Positions 11,485-22,862 are shown, counted from the first letter of the stretch. The stretch: DNA of 64,000 nt from Antedon mediterranea (GCF_964355755.1 NC_092676.1:17652288-17716287), one strand, 5' to 3'. The notes: generated by a model not told the origin, from the letters alone. Numbers and translations: made by a program.

Positions 11485-13493
11485 GGGGCTCCTTCGTCTA
11501 ATGGGTACAGGACATCAACAATATTGGGGCTCCTTCGTCTAATGGGTACAGGACATCAACAATATTGGGGCTCCTTCGTCTAATGGGTACAGGACATCAA
11601 CAATATTGGGGCTCCTTCGTCTAATGGGTACAGGACATCAACAATATTGGGGCTCCTTCGTCTAATGGGTACAGGACATCAACAATATTGGGGCTCCTTC
11701 GTCTAATGGGTACAGGACATCAACAATATTGGGGCTCCTTCGTCTAATGGGTACAGGACATCAACAATATTGGGGCTCCTTCGTCTAATGGGTACAGGAC
11801 ATCAACAATATTGGGGCTCCTTCGTCTAATGGGTACAGGACATCAACAATATTGGGGCTCCTTCGTCTAATGGGTACAGGACATCAACAATATTGGGGCT
11901 CCTTCGTCTAATGGGTACAGGACATCTACAATATTGGGGCTCCTTCGTCTAATGGGTACAGGACATCAACAATATTGGGGCTCCTTTGTCTAATGGGTAC
12001 AGGACATCAACAATATTGGGGCTCCTTCGTCTAATGGGTACAGGACATCAACAATATTGGGGCTCCTTCGTCTAATGGGTACAGGACATCAACAATATTG
12101 GGGCTCCTTCATCTAATGGGTACAGGACATCAACAATATTGGGGCTCCTTCGTCTAATGGGTACAGGACATCAACAATATTGGGGCTCCTTCGTCTAATG
12201 GGTACAGGACATCAACAATATTGGGGCTCCTTCGTCTAATGGGTACAGGACATCAACAATATTGGGGCTCCTTCGTCTAATGGGTACAGGACATCAACAA
12301 TATTGGGGCTCCTTCGTCTAATGGGTACAGGACATCAACAATATTGGGGCTCCTTCGTCTAATGGGTACAGGACATCAACAATATTGGGGCTCTTTCGTC
12401 TAATGGGTACAGGACATCAACAATATTGGGGCTCCTTCGTCTAATGGGTACAGGACATCAACAATATTGGGGCTCCTTCGTCTAATGGGTACAGGACATC
12501 AACAATATTGGGGCTCCTTCGTCTAATGGGTACAGGACATCAACAATATTGGGGCTCCTTCGTCTAATGGGTACAGGACATCAACAATATTGGGGCTCCT
12601 TCGTCTAATGGGTACAGGACATCAACAATATTGGGGCTCCTTCGTCTAATGGGTACAGGACATCAACAATATTGGGGCTCCTTCGTCTAATGGGTACAGG
12701 ACATCAACAATATTGGGGCTCCTTCGTCTAATGGGTACAGGACATCAACAATATTGAGGCTCCTTCGTCTAATGGGTACAGGACATCAACAATATTGGGG
12801 CTCCTTCGTCTAATGGGTACAGGACATCAACAATATTGGGGCTCCTTCATCTAATGGGTACAGGACATCAACAATATTGGGGCTCCTTCGTCTAATGGGT
12901 ACAGGACATCAACAATATTGGGGCTCCTTCGTCTAATGGGTACAGGACATCAACAATATTGGGGCTCTTTCGTCTAATGGGTACAGGACATCAACAATAT
13001 TGGGGCTCCTTCGTCTAATGGGTACAGGACATCAACAATATTGGGGCTCCTTCGTCTAATGGGTACAGGACATCAACAATATTGGGGCTCCTTCGTCTAA
13101 TGGGTACAGGACATCAACAATATTGGGGCTCCTTCGTCTAATGGGTACAGGACATCAACAATATTGGGGCTCCTTCGTCTAATGGGTACAGGACATCAAC
13201 AATATTGGGGCTCCTTCGTCTAATGGGTACAGGACATCAACAATATTGGGGCTCTTTCGTCTAATGGGTACAGGACATCAACAATATTGGGGCTCCTTCG
13301 TCTAATGGGTACAGGACATCAACAATATTGGGGCTCCTTCGTCTAATGGGTACAGGACATCAACAATATTGGGGCTCCTTCGTCTAATGGGTACAGGACA
13401 TCAACAATATTGGGGCTCCTTCGTCTAATGGGTACAGGACATCAACAATATTGGGGCTCCTTCGTCTAATGGGTACAGGACATCAACAATATT
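11485..13493. repeat. 41-bp satellite, 49 tandem copies, tRNA 5'-half-like unit
   Basis: The array spans 2009 bp, exactly 49 x 41. Nearly all units are identical. I see about eight variant units (for example CTCTTTCG at about 12392, 12965 and 13252, and TTCATC at about 12109 and 12847). Within the unit the segment GTCTAATGGGTACAGGAC can form a D-stem (GTC/GAC), preceded by a GC-rich start. The segment TCGTCTAATGG resembles a Pol III A box. No B box or anticodon arm is present, so it is not a tRNA gene. There are no unique spacers, so it is not CRISPR-like. Confidence 0.95.
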
Positions 13494-13655
13494 GGGAAAA
13501 CTCCCCTCACAGCATTCTTTTATTAAAAGTAATAGACACAAAAACAGAACATATTAACAACAAAAGTATAGTAGCATTATGTAAAGTACAATTTAAATGT
13601 TGAGTAAAAGCTGTATACTACTACATTATTAAATGTATTACATGTTCTTTTACAG

Positions 13656-13676
13656 ATGCCAACACTATTTTTGAAG
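13656..13676 (+). CDS. Microexon before FTP-1
   Basis: A 21-nt phase 1-1 exon between TTTTACAG and GTAAGA. It reads DANTIFE across the junctions. The same kind of microexon (18 nt, reading DSTILQ, ENTILQ or DHVVFE) precedes the FTP domains at 34196, 49318 and 57742, which supports it despite its tiny size. Confidence 0.7.
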
Positions 13677-13879
13677 GTAAGATACATTTATGGAAGTAAT
13701 TTGATGTATTTAACAATTTAAAGTAATTTCAAGCAATTCTGAACCAATGGTTATTGTGAAATAAAATATTGTATTTTTAATTAATGTAATTGGACCAAAA
13801 TTCGTTATTTATCATTGTAATACTCCTATACTTCAAATTGTAAGAAACTAACTGATAATTCAGTATTGTAAATACTTAG

Positions 13880-13999
13880 AGATACAGCTGCCAGGATCTG
13901 TACAAGCTTATGAAAGTTCTACTTATTTGGGCTCACCGGCCAATGCAATTGATGGCAACACAGATACTTTTTTTTTCAATGGATCATGTACCCATACAC
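13880..13999 (+). CDS. FTP-1 exon a
   Basis: A 120-nt phase 1-1 exon encoding the N-terminal third of a fucolectin/F5-8-like domain: EIQLPGSVQAYESSTYLGSP, NAIDGNTD and GSCTHT. The AIDGNT motif (calcium-site region) and the CTHT histidine, which in F-type lectins contributes to fucose binding, are both present. The acceptor is CTTAG and the donor GTAAGT. Confidence 0.85.
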
Positions 14000-14375
14000 G
14001 TAAGTAGTGATGGCTGTTGTTAGTTTGTATTAGTTTATGTTGTCTAAATGAAATGAAAGCAATAAAGAGGGATTATCAAATATTGGTGTTCAAATATTAT
14101 ATACCATTTTAGCTGCCATATTTGATCCAAAAAATTAAAAACCATTATATTTCAATTCTGTTCATTCAGTGTGGTTACACTAGTAACCATTTTATTTGTC
14201 TATTTCAAACTGAATTGTAGTTCCATTTGAAGGTATTAAACATTTTTAACAAATTCCTTATTAGAGCAGATAAGGTAAACATATTTTTACTTTGTGTTTA
14301 TACTAAGCTACTACAAATCGTCACTACAATTTACTGGCATTTAAAGAATCCTATTGTGAAATATTATGGGTCTAA

Positions 14376-14720
14376 GTCTACAACTACTACTACTACTTGC
14401 GTTGAGCTTGCTTGGATTCTTTTAACTACATCTTTCCAGCCGTCTCTGTTCATCATTGCTCCTGGTAGCTCTTCAATTGTATGGTCGGAGCCTACTAATT
14501 GGTCAATGAATGATTTTGGGGGCCTGCCTTGTCTTCTTGCCATGTGATGGCATCCAGAGCATAAGTTCGCTTATCAGTTCACTTTTGTTGCGGAAAGAGT
14601 GTCCAACAAAGCAGACTCTTCTCTCTTTGATGACATCGGTGATCTACAACCTGCTATTCTATTTACTTTGCTCTTCTCTTTAGTCAACACTATAATATCT
14701 CTACGCTTAATTGCAGCACA
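14376..14720 (-). mobile_element. LINE C-terminal fragment (minus strand), degenerate
   Basis: On the minus strand, two frames give the recognisable tail of a LINE ORF: RRVCFVGHSFRNKSELISEL and then, after a frameshift, RRQGRPPKSFIDQLVGS and NRDGWKDVVKRIQAS. These match the GH..R, GRP and DR..W tail of several LINE clades. The 3' tail is a GTA-type microsatellite (about 14376-14395). It lies in the intron between FTP-1 exons a and b. Confidence 0.65.
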
Positions 14721-14761
14721 TGTAGTTTATAACTTTAATATGATAATTATTATTTCAAAAG

Positions 14762-14863
14762 CTAATAAAGCTAATCAATGGTGGTATGTTGACCTTGAGA
14801 CACCGACAGCTATTGCAAAAGTTGTAATATTTAACAGAGTTGGAAGTTGTGTCCCCAGTTGTG
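14762..14863 (+). CDS. FTP-1 exon b
   Basis: It encodes QWWYVDLETPTAIAKVVIFN followed by RVGSCVPSC, the central strands of the FTP domain. 102 nt, phase 1-1, donor GTAAGT. The acceptor is ambiguous between AG at 14760-14761 (used here) and 14769-14770, both in phase. The sugar-binding RxDxxxxR motif is not kept: R-V-G and an expanded cysteine loop replace it. Confidence 0.75.
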
Positions 14864-15282
14864 GTAAGTACATAAACAACAGTTTATACAACATATTGCA
14901 CTATTGAAATTATATACAGTATTATTTTACTAGGATAAGGAGTACTAGAGACAATTTATAACAACACTACACTTTTAATAGTACTAATCCCATCTCAGAC
15001 AATCATCTTGCATATCAGAAAGCACTTTCCATTATGAGTGTGAAGTCTAGTTCTACCAGTATACTTATTTATAGATGCATCTATATATAAATTGACGTAA
15101 GGGCAAAATTTGGTAAATCACGCGTTACTTCTAGAATGTAATGGTATATAAAGTTGGTTCGTACTTTCGGTACTGATTTTAACCACCTGATGTAACCCTG
15201 TTTACTAATTAAATTTAGTTAGATAATTAGTTATTGACAATTAAAACGAATTTAGGTTCAACGATTTGCCCCAAATAGGGGT

Positions 15283-17262
15283 GTTTTTCGATCGTGGTAT
15301 ACACTGATATCTATCTTGAAAAATACCCGCACACAATAAAACGAGGATGGTTCGCATTTTCCTATCTCCTCCTACGATAATTGTTTTTAATGGCTGAAAA
15401 CACCGGTTGAACAGCTCGAGTACAGCATCATAATGTTGAAGACAGACCGATTTTCTTTAAAAAATACTATTTTGATAGATTTAATATACGTTTATACAAA
15501 TGTATTGATTTCCGATGAATGGAACATTCCAATATTACTCTTTCGTTTAACACAAGTACCACCAGCTGTAGGTAAATTTATTTGCACTTGGGGAATTAAC
15601 CTAAAACCTATATAAATATAGTATTGCAATGTACTTGGGCATAAATACGTATTAACCATTTTTGGTCGCCATTTGAATTTACTGTGAGTGTGGGTACTCA
15701 GGCCCGTAGCCAGGGGGGGTTTTTATGGTTCGTGCGAACCCCCCCCCCCTTTACAGCAAACCCCCCTTAACCGACTGCGAACTCCCATCCCCGACATGCC
15801 CAATACCTCACCCTCATCCCCGAAAATCGTCCAAATACGTGCCCCACAGTACAGAAAGTTGTTCGTAAATTAAAAAATTTGTAAACTCGTTTGGAATAAC
15901 TCATACAGTACTTTCTTCCCTGTATGAGCGTACTTCGAGCGATATAGTCTGTAAATTTCTAAGAGTTGCAAATGAATTGCCGATTTCAACCTGAAAAATA
16001 AATGTTTGGTCCCTGCATGTAACATGATATTGACGCGTCTCACAGCGAGCTGGGGGACGAACGATTCGTACAAAGGACACCGCCAGACAACTGCGTACCA
16101 ATTGTTTAGATCACTGGCAGTCAGGCAGCATGCATAGCCTTCCGACATACATCAGTATTTATGTGTGGCTATGAAGTATAATGTATCATAGAGGATTATA
16201 GTGAATATTAATATTTTACACTATAATATCTATGGTATCATGTACTGTAGTTCACATTATGGCATCCGATTATTTTTTTCTAGACCACCAGCCGATACGT
16301 ACTCAAATGTATCAATATCACCTATTTACATTGGCATATTTAATTTCCTCAACAAATTGCTGTAAATAAATATTATAGATAGAGCTATAATAAGAATTGC
16401 ATTTGCCTTCACCCAGTGTGCTTTTTTCGGGGCTTCTCCTAGACGTACGTTCGCATTGAACTTGAACGCAAAACAAAATATCGAGTAAATGATCAAACAA
16501 TCGGCGGTTCCGCACAGAGCACGCGCATCTAACATACGGCAACAAATGTTATCGTTTAAATAGTCCACGAGTCCAAGTACGATCGTTTTGCTCATTGGTA
16601 GCATGCTGCATGAGAGTGTCTTTTCCGGCCACATCTAGGGGTGTCATTTAACAAATTTTGCTTCGCCTCAGGCCCCACCCCAGGGGGGGGGGTAGGTATG
16701 GGGGTGGGGGTGACACTTAGTGTGCGAACCCCCCCTTGACAGATCCTGGCTACGGCCCTGGTACTGTTAGATATAATTATAAACATATGTAAATTTATAT
16801 ATAAATATATATAAATGCGCAATATACAAATAAACTTTATTTACTATACTGACAGTTGCTTCTCAACATTTGTATTAATTAATAAATACACAAAATATAA
16901 ACGTTGTACTATTTTGGTGTATCGTTACATGTACTATGCTATTTCAATCGACTATGACAGTGACAGTTTTAACAAACTATTAAAATCGCAAATGTGTTAC
17001 TGTATCAAGTGGTATATTATTGATAGGCCTATAAAACATGAAAAACATATTTCGTAACTGAGTGGATAAAGAATATATTTAAAAATTGTTCTTCTTTGCA
17101 CCCATATCCTCCTCCCCATCCCTCAACCCTAATCTTACACACAAAACACAAATTGGGTTTGTTTAAATGAGTCCGAATAAAAAATGTGGACTCAATTTGT
17201 GACAAGTTTCTCCGATTCCGGAAGTAATTCCCAGGGTGCTAATTTTAGTTGACTACATAAAT
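15283..17262 (+). repeat. Duplicated intronic block, copy 2, interrupted by a hAT-like element
   Basis: The second copy of the block at 6751-8130. It is continuous through the position where copy 1 has its LINE end (about 15508-15525) and interrupted at 15699-16760 by a TIR element absent from copy 1. Confidence 0.7.
15699..16760. mobile_element. Non-autonomous hAT-like TIR transposon with 5-bp TSD
   Basis: The ends are inverted repeats: CAGGCCCGTAGCCAGG at the left and, reading inward from the right, CAGGGCCGTAGCCAGG, followed on both sides by G/C homopolymer tracts and TTCG.GCGAACC. Flanks are GTACT (15694-15698) and GTACT (16761-16765). The empty site at 7698-7702 in the paralogous block has one GTACT. 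The internal region has short minus-strand open frames (for example 16326-16634) with no recognisable transposase. CAGGG ends with a short TSD suggest a hAT-type MITE, but the superfamily is inferred. Confidence 0.8.
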
Positions 17263-17329
17263 CAATATATTAAGTAGCAATCATTTTGGATATGCAAGCT
17301 GTAAAAATACTTTGTTATGCCAATTTGTG

Positions 17330-19008
17330 GTTCTAGGACACCTACCCCCTAGACAGTTACCCCCCGGATGTTTACCACCCGGACAACTACCCCCTTAGGA
17401 CAACTACCCCCTTAGGACAACTACCCCCCGGACAACTACCCCCTTAGGACAACTACCCCCTTAGGACAACTACCCCCTTAGGATAACAACCCCCCGGACA
17501 AATACCCCCCGGACAACCACCCCCTTAGGACAACTACCCCCTTAGGATAACTACCCCCCGGTCAACTACCCCCCGGTCAACTACCCCCCGGTCAACTACC
17601 CCCCTCCCCCAATCCAAAAGTAGACAAATATATAGGACCGGTTTCTGTAAAAATGAAATCATCTGTTTTTAACGGGTGTTTCGAAACTAGAGACCCGAGA
17701 CCAGAGACCTGACACGAGACCCAATACAAAAAGGGAGACCTATATTTGGGTCTCTCTTTTCGTATATTAGGGTCTCCCTTTTCGTATAGTGTGGTCTCTC
17801 TTTTCGTATAGTGGGGTCTCCCTTTTCTTATAGTGGGTCTCCCTTTTCGTATATTTAGGTCTCCCATTTCGTATATTTGGGTCTCCCTTTTCGTATATTT
17901 GGTCTCCCTTTTCGTATATTTAGGTCTCCCTTTTCGTATATTATGGTCTCCCTTTTCGTATAGTGGGGTCTCCCTTTTCGTATAGTGGGGTCTCCCTTTT
18001 CGTACGTGGGTCTCCCTTTTCGTATATTTAGGTCTCCCTTTTCGTATTGGGTCTCGGGTCTCTGGTCTCTGGTCTCGGGTCTCTAGTTTCGAAACACCCG
18101 TTTTTAACCGATTATTCTGTTTAACAGCACGCTAGACCCTAGATGTGCTAGATTTAAAGTACCGTATTTATTGAAAAAACGGCCTGGGCTGTTTATTGTT
18201 TAGGTGGTTTTTAGATGGACATTTATTGGAAGAAAGTTGTTTATTCAATGGGAGGGGGTATAATCTAATGGAAATAGACGCCGATTATTCCATATGATGT
18301 TTCATGGGAGTGACATGGTCACCGTTTATTTGAGGGGAATTTATTTAAAGATCGACGTTTATTCGGTGAGTGAACATTGAGGTCAAATATCAAAAGTGAT
18401 ATTATTCTTCAAGTGTACAAAAATACATATATGACAAATTTGAGACAAAAATTAAGTGGTTATCGAAGCATTGTCCTGACGCAAAAATTATTATTATTAT
18501 TAGCGAACCCAGTCTTTACAGTAAATACATGGAGTACTATATAATACGTTCGACTATCCTATGATCATGTGTGACAATCTTCAGTTTATACCACCAGGCT
18601 ATATTTATGTTCAATCTTTTACTTTTGTTTACAATAATGAATAGTAATTCGTCAAAGTAACGAATTAAAATATAGCTATTAATTAATAGTTGCAGAGTCA
18701 GGTTGTTGAATGGTCTGGGTGGTTAGGGTGTTCTAAAGGGATAGTTTTCTGGGTGGTAATTGTCCGGGGGGTAATTGTTCCTAGGGGGTAATTGTCCGGG
18801 GGGTAGTTGTCCAGGGGGTAGTTGTCCTAAGGGGGTTTTTGTCCTAAGGGGGTAGTTGTCCGGGGGGTATTTGTCCGGGGGGTAGTTGTCCTAAAGGGGT
18901 AGTTGTCCTAAAGGGGTAGTTGTCCTAAGGGGGTAGTGGTCCAGGTGGTGGTTGTCCGGGGGGTAGTTGTCCGGGGGGTAAATGTCCAGGGGGTGAATAT
19001 CCGGATAC
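17330..19008. mobile_element. Foldback-like element with minisatellite inverted repeats, 11-bp TSD
   Basis: The left arm (17330-17610) is tandem units of about 18-20 bp built on GGACAACTACCCCC. The right arm (about 18700-19008) is the same in reverse complement (GGGGGTAGTTGTCC). The termini match inward (GGA....ACCCCCT.GACA.TTACCCCCCGG). The direct flanks GCCAATTTGTG at 17319-17329 and 19009-19019 form an 11-bp target duplication. Long, internally repetitive inverted repeats with a 9-11 bp TSD fit foldback/MULE-type elements. The centre contains a second element (17674-18099) and no transposase. Confidence 0.8.
17674..18099. mobile_element. Nested small foldback-like element, 9-bp TSD
   Basis: Inverted termini GGGTGTTTCGAAACTAGAGA and continuing (about 36 bp) are present at both ends. 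Flanks are GTTTTTAAC at 17665-17673 and 18100-18108. The interior is a tandem array of roughly 20-bp units GGTCTCCCTTTTCGTATAT. It sits inside the larger element at 17330-19008, so it inserted later, or it is that element's usual core. Confidence 0.85.
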
Positions 19009-19430
19009 GCCAATTTGTGTGTGTATGTAGAGCATTTATCCTGCCAGCATGAAGCTTAAAGCATATGTCTACGCTAGCTAACCTTAGTAAGAAAGCTCCA
19101 AGTTTGGCAAGACAAGTTTTTTAGATAGTGTAGACCAGTTTTCAACCAACATATTGGTCAGTTGCAGAAAACTAGTTTGCAAAAAGCAGGCCACGTTCTT
19201 GACAACTAGTTTGCTAATGTTTAAGAAACCTGCTAATAGTCTTATCTTACTTATCTTAGTTATGGGGTTCTACTAACTAAGAGAGTTTGGTAAAGTTGCT
19301 ACTTTACCAAACTATTTCAGTGGTGGTGGTAATAGAGGAATTTAGAAAGTGGGGACATTAAACTAAAATAGCCTTATTTTTGTGACCTATTTTTTGTTGA
19401 CTATTTTACATGTCTTTTATTTCTATTTAG

Positions 19431-19640
19431 AAAGCAGATTGGTAGGAGCTAAAGTTCGTATTGGTAATAACAATATATCACCTTTTGATGGAAATACACA
19501 ATGTGGAAATACTGTCTCGTCGTCTATGGTGTTAACAAATCCTATAGAATTCATTTGTAATGAAATTGTAATTGGTCAATATGTAAGCGTTTATCATGAA
19601 CAGGGTTTCGTCACTCTTTGTGAAGTGAAAATCTACAGAG
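19431..19640 (+). CDS. FTP-1 exon c
   Basis: A 210-nt phase 1-1 exon with a TATTTAG acceptor and GTAAGA donor. It encodes SRLVGAKVRIGNNNISPF, NTQCGNTVSSSM, NPIEFICNEIVIGQYVSVY and LCEVKIYRG, the classic C-terminal part of an eel-fucolectin/pentraxin-like FTP domain, with the G.Y.S.Y.....L..CEV end motif. Confidence 0.9.
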
Positions 19641-20612
19641 GTAAGACCATTCAAATTATTAGGGAGAAGAAGAAGGGAGACCAATTGTATTATACTGTTC
19701 TACTAATTTTTTTCTTGTTTTCGTACCTAGTTTAGTCTAAAATTTGTCAAAGAAAGTTTTTTAAATATTAAATATTTTAATGTTAGCCCGCTGATCGTTA
19801 TCACACAACATAAATGTCCACTTAATCTAAACGTTCATATCTATCATATGACGAGTAGGCCCCTAATAAATGACTGACACGTGTGGCTCAAATTTAAAAG
19901 TCCCTATTGTCCTTTAGTACCAATCATTGATAATTTAGTGTTCTGCAATGCAATAGCCATACCATTCTAAAAATATCCAGAAAAAAAACTATACTACAAA
20001 CAAAATTGCTAATGTTTTTTTCATCTTATTCTACGTAAGACCCTATTCTCTCTCCTCGAAATTTTTATATTTGAAAACCTACATGCCCTGTGGCCCCTGT
20101 TGGATCCTGGCAAATCATTATGCCATAAACTTTATTATTTCTTCACACAAAAAAAGCAGACAAAAGTAGTTTACCTAATTTATAATTATGTTCCAAATAA
20201 ACATCATTATTAGCAATTTTTTTCATTAATCTTTTTCTAATTGAGAGTATTATATTATTATTATTAGTATTATAGTAAGTTTATAGAACAGGAGGCATGC
20301 TTTCATTTTTGTTTCAATCAATAAATGTACATGCTCTCTAATCCTTGAATTTAAAACTGGATGACAGCTTTTAAAAGTATCATGGTTTCAAGTGCTTCAT
20401 AACTACAGTATCACTCAGTTTGATAACATTTTTATTTTACCAATCATTGGTTAGATGGATTTCTATTTTGCAAAGCATTAAAGCATATCAAACCGACAAT
20501 ACTTACACCACCTATTCTACAAACTGAAGTGCTATGGTTCCTCTCTGCTGTTCTACTTACAAATTTGTGTGAAATAAAAAGTTAACTCAATATTTTCTTT
20601 TTATTTCTCTAG
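19641..20612 (+). other. Intron, nothing recognised
   Basis: AT-rich intron between FTP-1 exon c and linker 3. It has a short ATT-type microsatellite near 20255-20275 and no other structure I can name. Confidence 0.5.
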
Positions 20613-20675
20613 TGCAAAGCACTACTTTAGAACCAACAACACCAACCATGGTACAAACCACTGCTTTTCCAATTG
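20613..20675 (+). CDS. Thr/Pro-rich linker exon 3
   Basis: A 63-nt phase 1-1 exon between TTTCTCTAG and GTAAGC, encoding QSTTLEPTTPTMVQTTAFPI. It is three codons shorter than the standard 72-nt linker. It lies upstream of decayed CTLD-2. Confidence 0.8.
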
Positions 20676-20999
20676 GTAAGCTGTATTTATTTAATTAAGT
20701 TATTTTACCTCCGTCCGCCTTAGCTTTCAAGTGAGTTTAGCAGTCACCTAAATATTCTGAACATTCTATTTAACTCCTTCTGAAAAAATAATGTTTAATG
20801 AATGTAAGTATGTTAAAACCTAAACTGATTACATCTGTAGTTTACGTATTTTTAGTTATTTATTTGAATTTTGAACACAGAGACCAAAGGAAAACCAGTC
20901 TTTTGGGGTTCTATACTAAACACCACATGACAAACAATACATAATAGTACCACGTGCATCTAGACCATAATGTCTGTTAGTACTTCCATTAATAAAATA

Positions 21000-21131
21000 A
21001 AACTAGGCCTATGGTTTATAGTCCTTATCCGAGAAGACTCCATGGGGCAAGTGAGCGCCTCAAACCCTTGCCGTTGTTATGGCTACGTAATTACGGTTCC
21101 ACTGTCTTAACCGCTCGGCCACTCACTCACT
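21000..21131 (-). repeat. tRNA-derived SINE (minus strand)
   Basis: The complement has the A box TGGCCGAGCGG (21111-21121) and B box GGGTTTGAGGC (21057-21067), followed by a tail shared with the SINE at 24072 (CTTCTCGGATAAG, CATAGGCC). The A box resembles those of Ser/Leu-type tRNAs. Confidence 0.75.
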
Positions 21132-21309
21132 ATGAATTGCTAAAACCTGTGAAGGCTGCCATACGTCCTTTATTAAACACAGTCTCCTCTAGCTTAGGTG
21201 CAAGCGCCTGTGTTGTGGCATGTTTCCATGTACCCTGCAGGATGATCTTTGACAGATCTTCATGTCCAGTTCAGTTTTCTTCATTTCACTATGCTCAGAA
21301 GGTCTTGAT

Positions 21310-21680
21310 GAATAAATGTGACTGAAGCAAAACATAAATGTGGATTGTCTAATGGAAATGCTAGTCTCACAACAGTTGAGGCGGTTGAATTTGTATCTCA
21401 ATATCTTGACAATAACTGTCCAAACAAATCCACCTAGTGGTAAGCGATATCTAATTGGGTTATCTCCTGAAGCTGGATTAGAAAGATCAGATGACCAGAA
21501 CTGGAAGTGGGAAACAGGAGAAGCAGTAGATTCATCTGTGATAGCATGTGGTCCATCAAATCAACCTGGTGAAGGTGCCAACTATGATGTTTTTGTTCGA
21601 TTGAAGCCATCAAATAGACTAATTTATGCAAAAGAACCCATGAAATGATTTAGGATAGAACTTCAAAAGATTTCTTTGTG
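21310..21680 (+). pseudogene. CTLD exon 2, decayed
   Basis: Homologous to the CTLD exons from the ATAAATGTGACTGAAGCAAA region onward, but lacking about the first 20 codons and the acceptor. An insertion near 21428-21432 shifts the frame and brings in TAG. The conserved Trp before the NQP motif is TGT (Cys). A stop follows at 21646-21648, and the terminal CEYG plus GT donor are missing. Recognisable downstream peptide: YLIGLSPEAGLERSDDQNWK and WETGEAVDSS. It cannot be spliced as an ordinary exon. Confidence 0.85.
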
Positions 21681-21699
21681 TTTCCAGATTTCGATATGG

Positions 21700-22290
21700 T
21701 CTAGGTCAATCAATTATCTTTCGCATGATTACGATTTTTAAAGAATAGCTTGGGTCACTTATTTTCATCATTCCAGTAAATTTCAATATGTTACAGCTCC
21801 TCAGAATAAAACGTTTCTTGGAAGCTGTTCAATTGTAGATATGAATTCATGTACAAATTTTTAGTATCGGATGTTGTGACGCCATCATATTGCCAGTTGA
21901 ATTATAAAAGTCGTATTTTCATATTTTGTTCATGGCATCCATTTTCTATGTATCCAAATTTCTTCAACACGTTAATATGTTGTTCAGATAATTCCCTTTC
22001 AAAATTGCTATAGCGTGTTTCATTTTGATGACATTATCATGTTAAAAATTGGAATAAAAGGCGAGTCCCGTTATTTTCACCTATTCTGCACTGTATGTAG
22101 TACAGTGTATAGTGTAAAACTGTATACTGTATATACTTAGACACAAAATAAAAAGCACATTATGTTCTTCAGGTCACAATGGCATAATCAAAATTTCTAT
22201 AATCATAAATGTATGACGTGCATGTGGCGTTTTTGCAGCGGATAACTTAACTTAACTCGTCCATAGTGACGAGTTCAAGTTAAATTTAAT
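21700..22290 (-). repeat. Hairpin-headed interspersed repeat, copy 3 (inverted)
   Basis: Reverse complement of the family at 3898. The head (GAACTCGTCA...TGGACGAGTTAA, then GTTATCCGC) is at about 22245-22280. The body matches 3950-4580 (for example the GTCACAACATCCGAT region and the TGAAACAC region). The boundaries are approximate. Confidence 0.6.
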
Positions 22291-22375
22291 TTTTTTGTTA
22301 ATTATACTATTTTTTATTATTTAATCTATTGAAGTTGAAATTAACATTTGGAATATGTTATTTACTATTTTCTAG

Positions 22376-22447
22376 CACAAAGCACTGTTTTGGAACCAAT
22401 AACACCAATACCTACAACCATGGCACAAAACACTGATTTTACTGTTG
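22376..22447 (+). CDS. Thr/Pro-rich linker exon 4
   Basis: 72 nt, phase 1-1, TTTCTAG acceptor and GTAAGC donor. It encodes AQSTVLEPITPIPTTMAQNT and DFTV. No CTLD exon follows before the next linker (23532), so the cassette that belonged to it is lost or this is a solitary linker. Confidence 0.75.
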
Positions 22448-22862
22448 GTAAGCTGTTTCTATTTATACACTGCCAAAGAAAGGTACTAACAACAACAAAG
22501 TTTTAAACAAAATGTTAAGACAAGTTGAAGTTTCCATGCAAACATATTGTAATTCACATAGACATTGTAATATTATGATTCAGGGACGATTCGGCCCTGA
22601 GACGATTCGGACCGGGACTATTCGGCCCACTTTTGGTGGACAAGACAAGACAAGTTGAAGTTTCCATGCAAACATATTGTAATTCACATACAGTAGACAT
22701 TGTAATATTATGAGTGCATGAAATAATGTTTGTTCTTTGTTTGGAAATTTTAATTTTGGTGAAATTGCCTTACATTGTAGATGTAATGGTTGAATAACCT
22801 TATACAATGTCAACCCAGAAATATATGTCATCAATATGTTAACCCACAATAACAAAACAGAA
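22448..22862 (+). other. Intron with a duplicated segment of about 65 bp
   Basis: A segment starting GACAAGTTGAAGTTTCCATG occurs at about 22511-22578 and again at about 22644-22713. The two copies flank a short block rich in GACGATTCGGCC-like motifs (22583-22640). No gene is seen. Confidence 0.55.

Noticed and set aside
11485-13493. CRISPR-like array or tRNA gene cluster
   Set aside because: The repeat is head-to-tail with no unique spacers, and each unit holds only a tRNA 5'-half-like sequence with no anticodon or T arm. The genome is eukaryotic.
17592-17867. Minus-strand ORF with RKGRPTI-like repeats
   Set aside because: It lies across the tandem core of the foldback element and reflects the 20-bp repeat rather than a gene.
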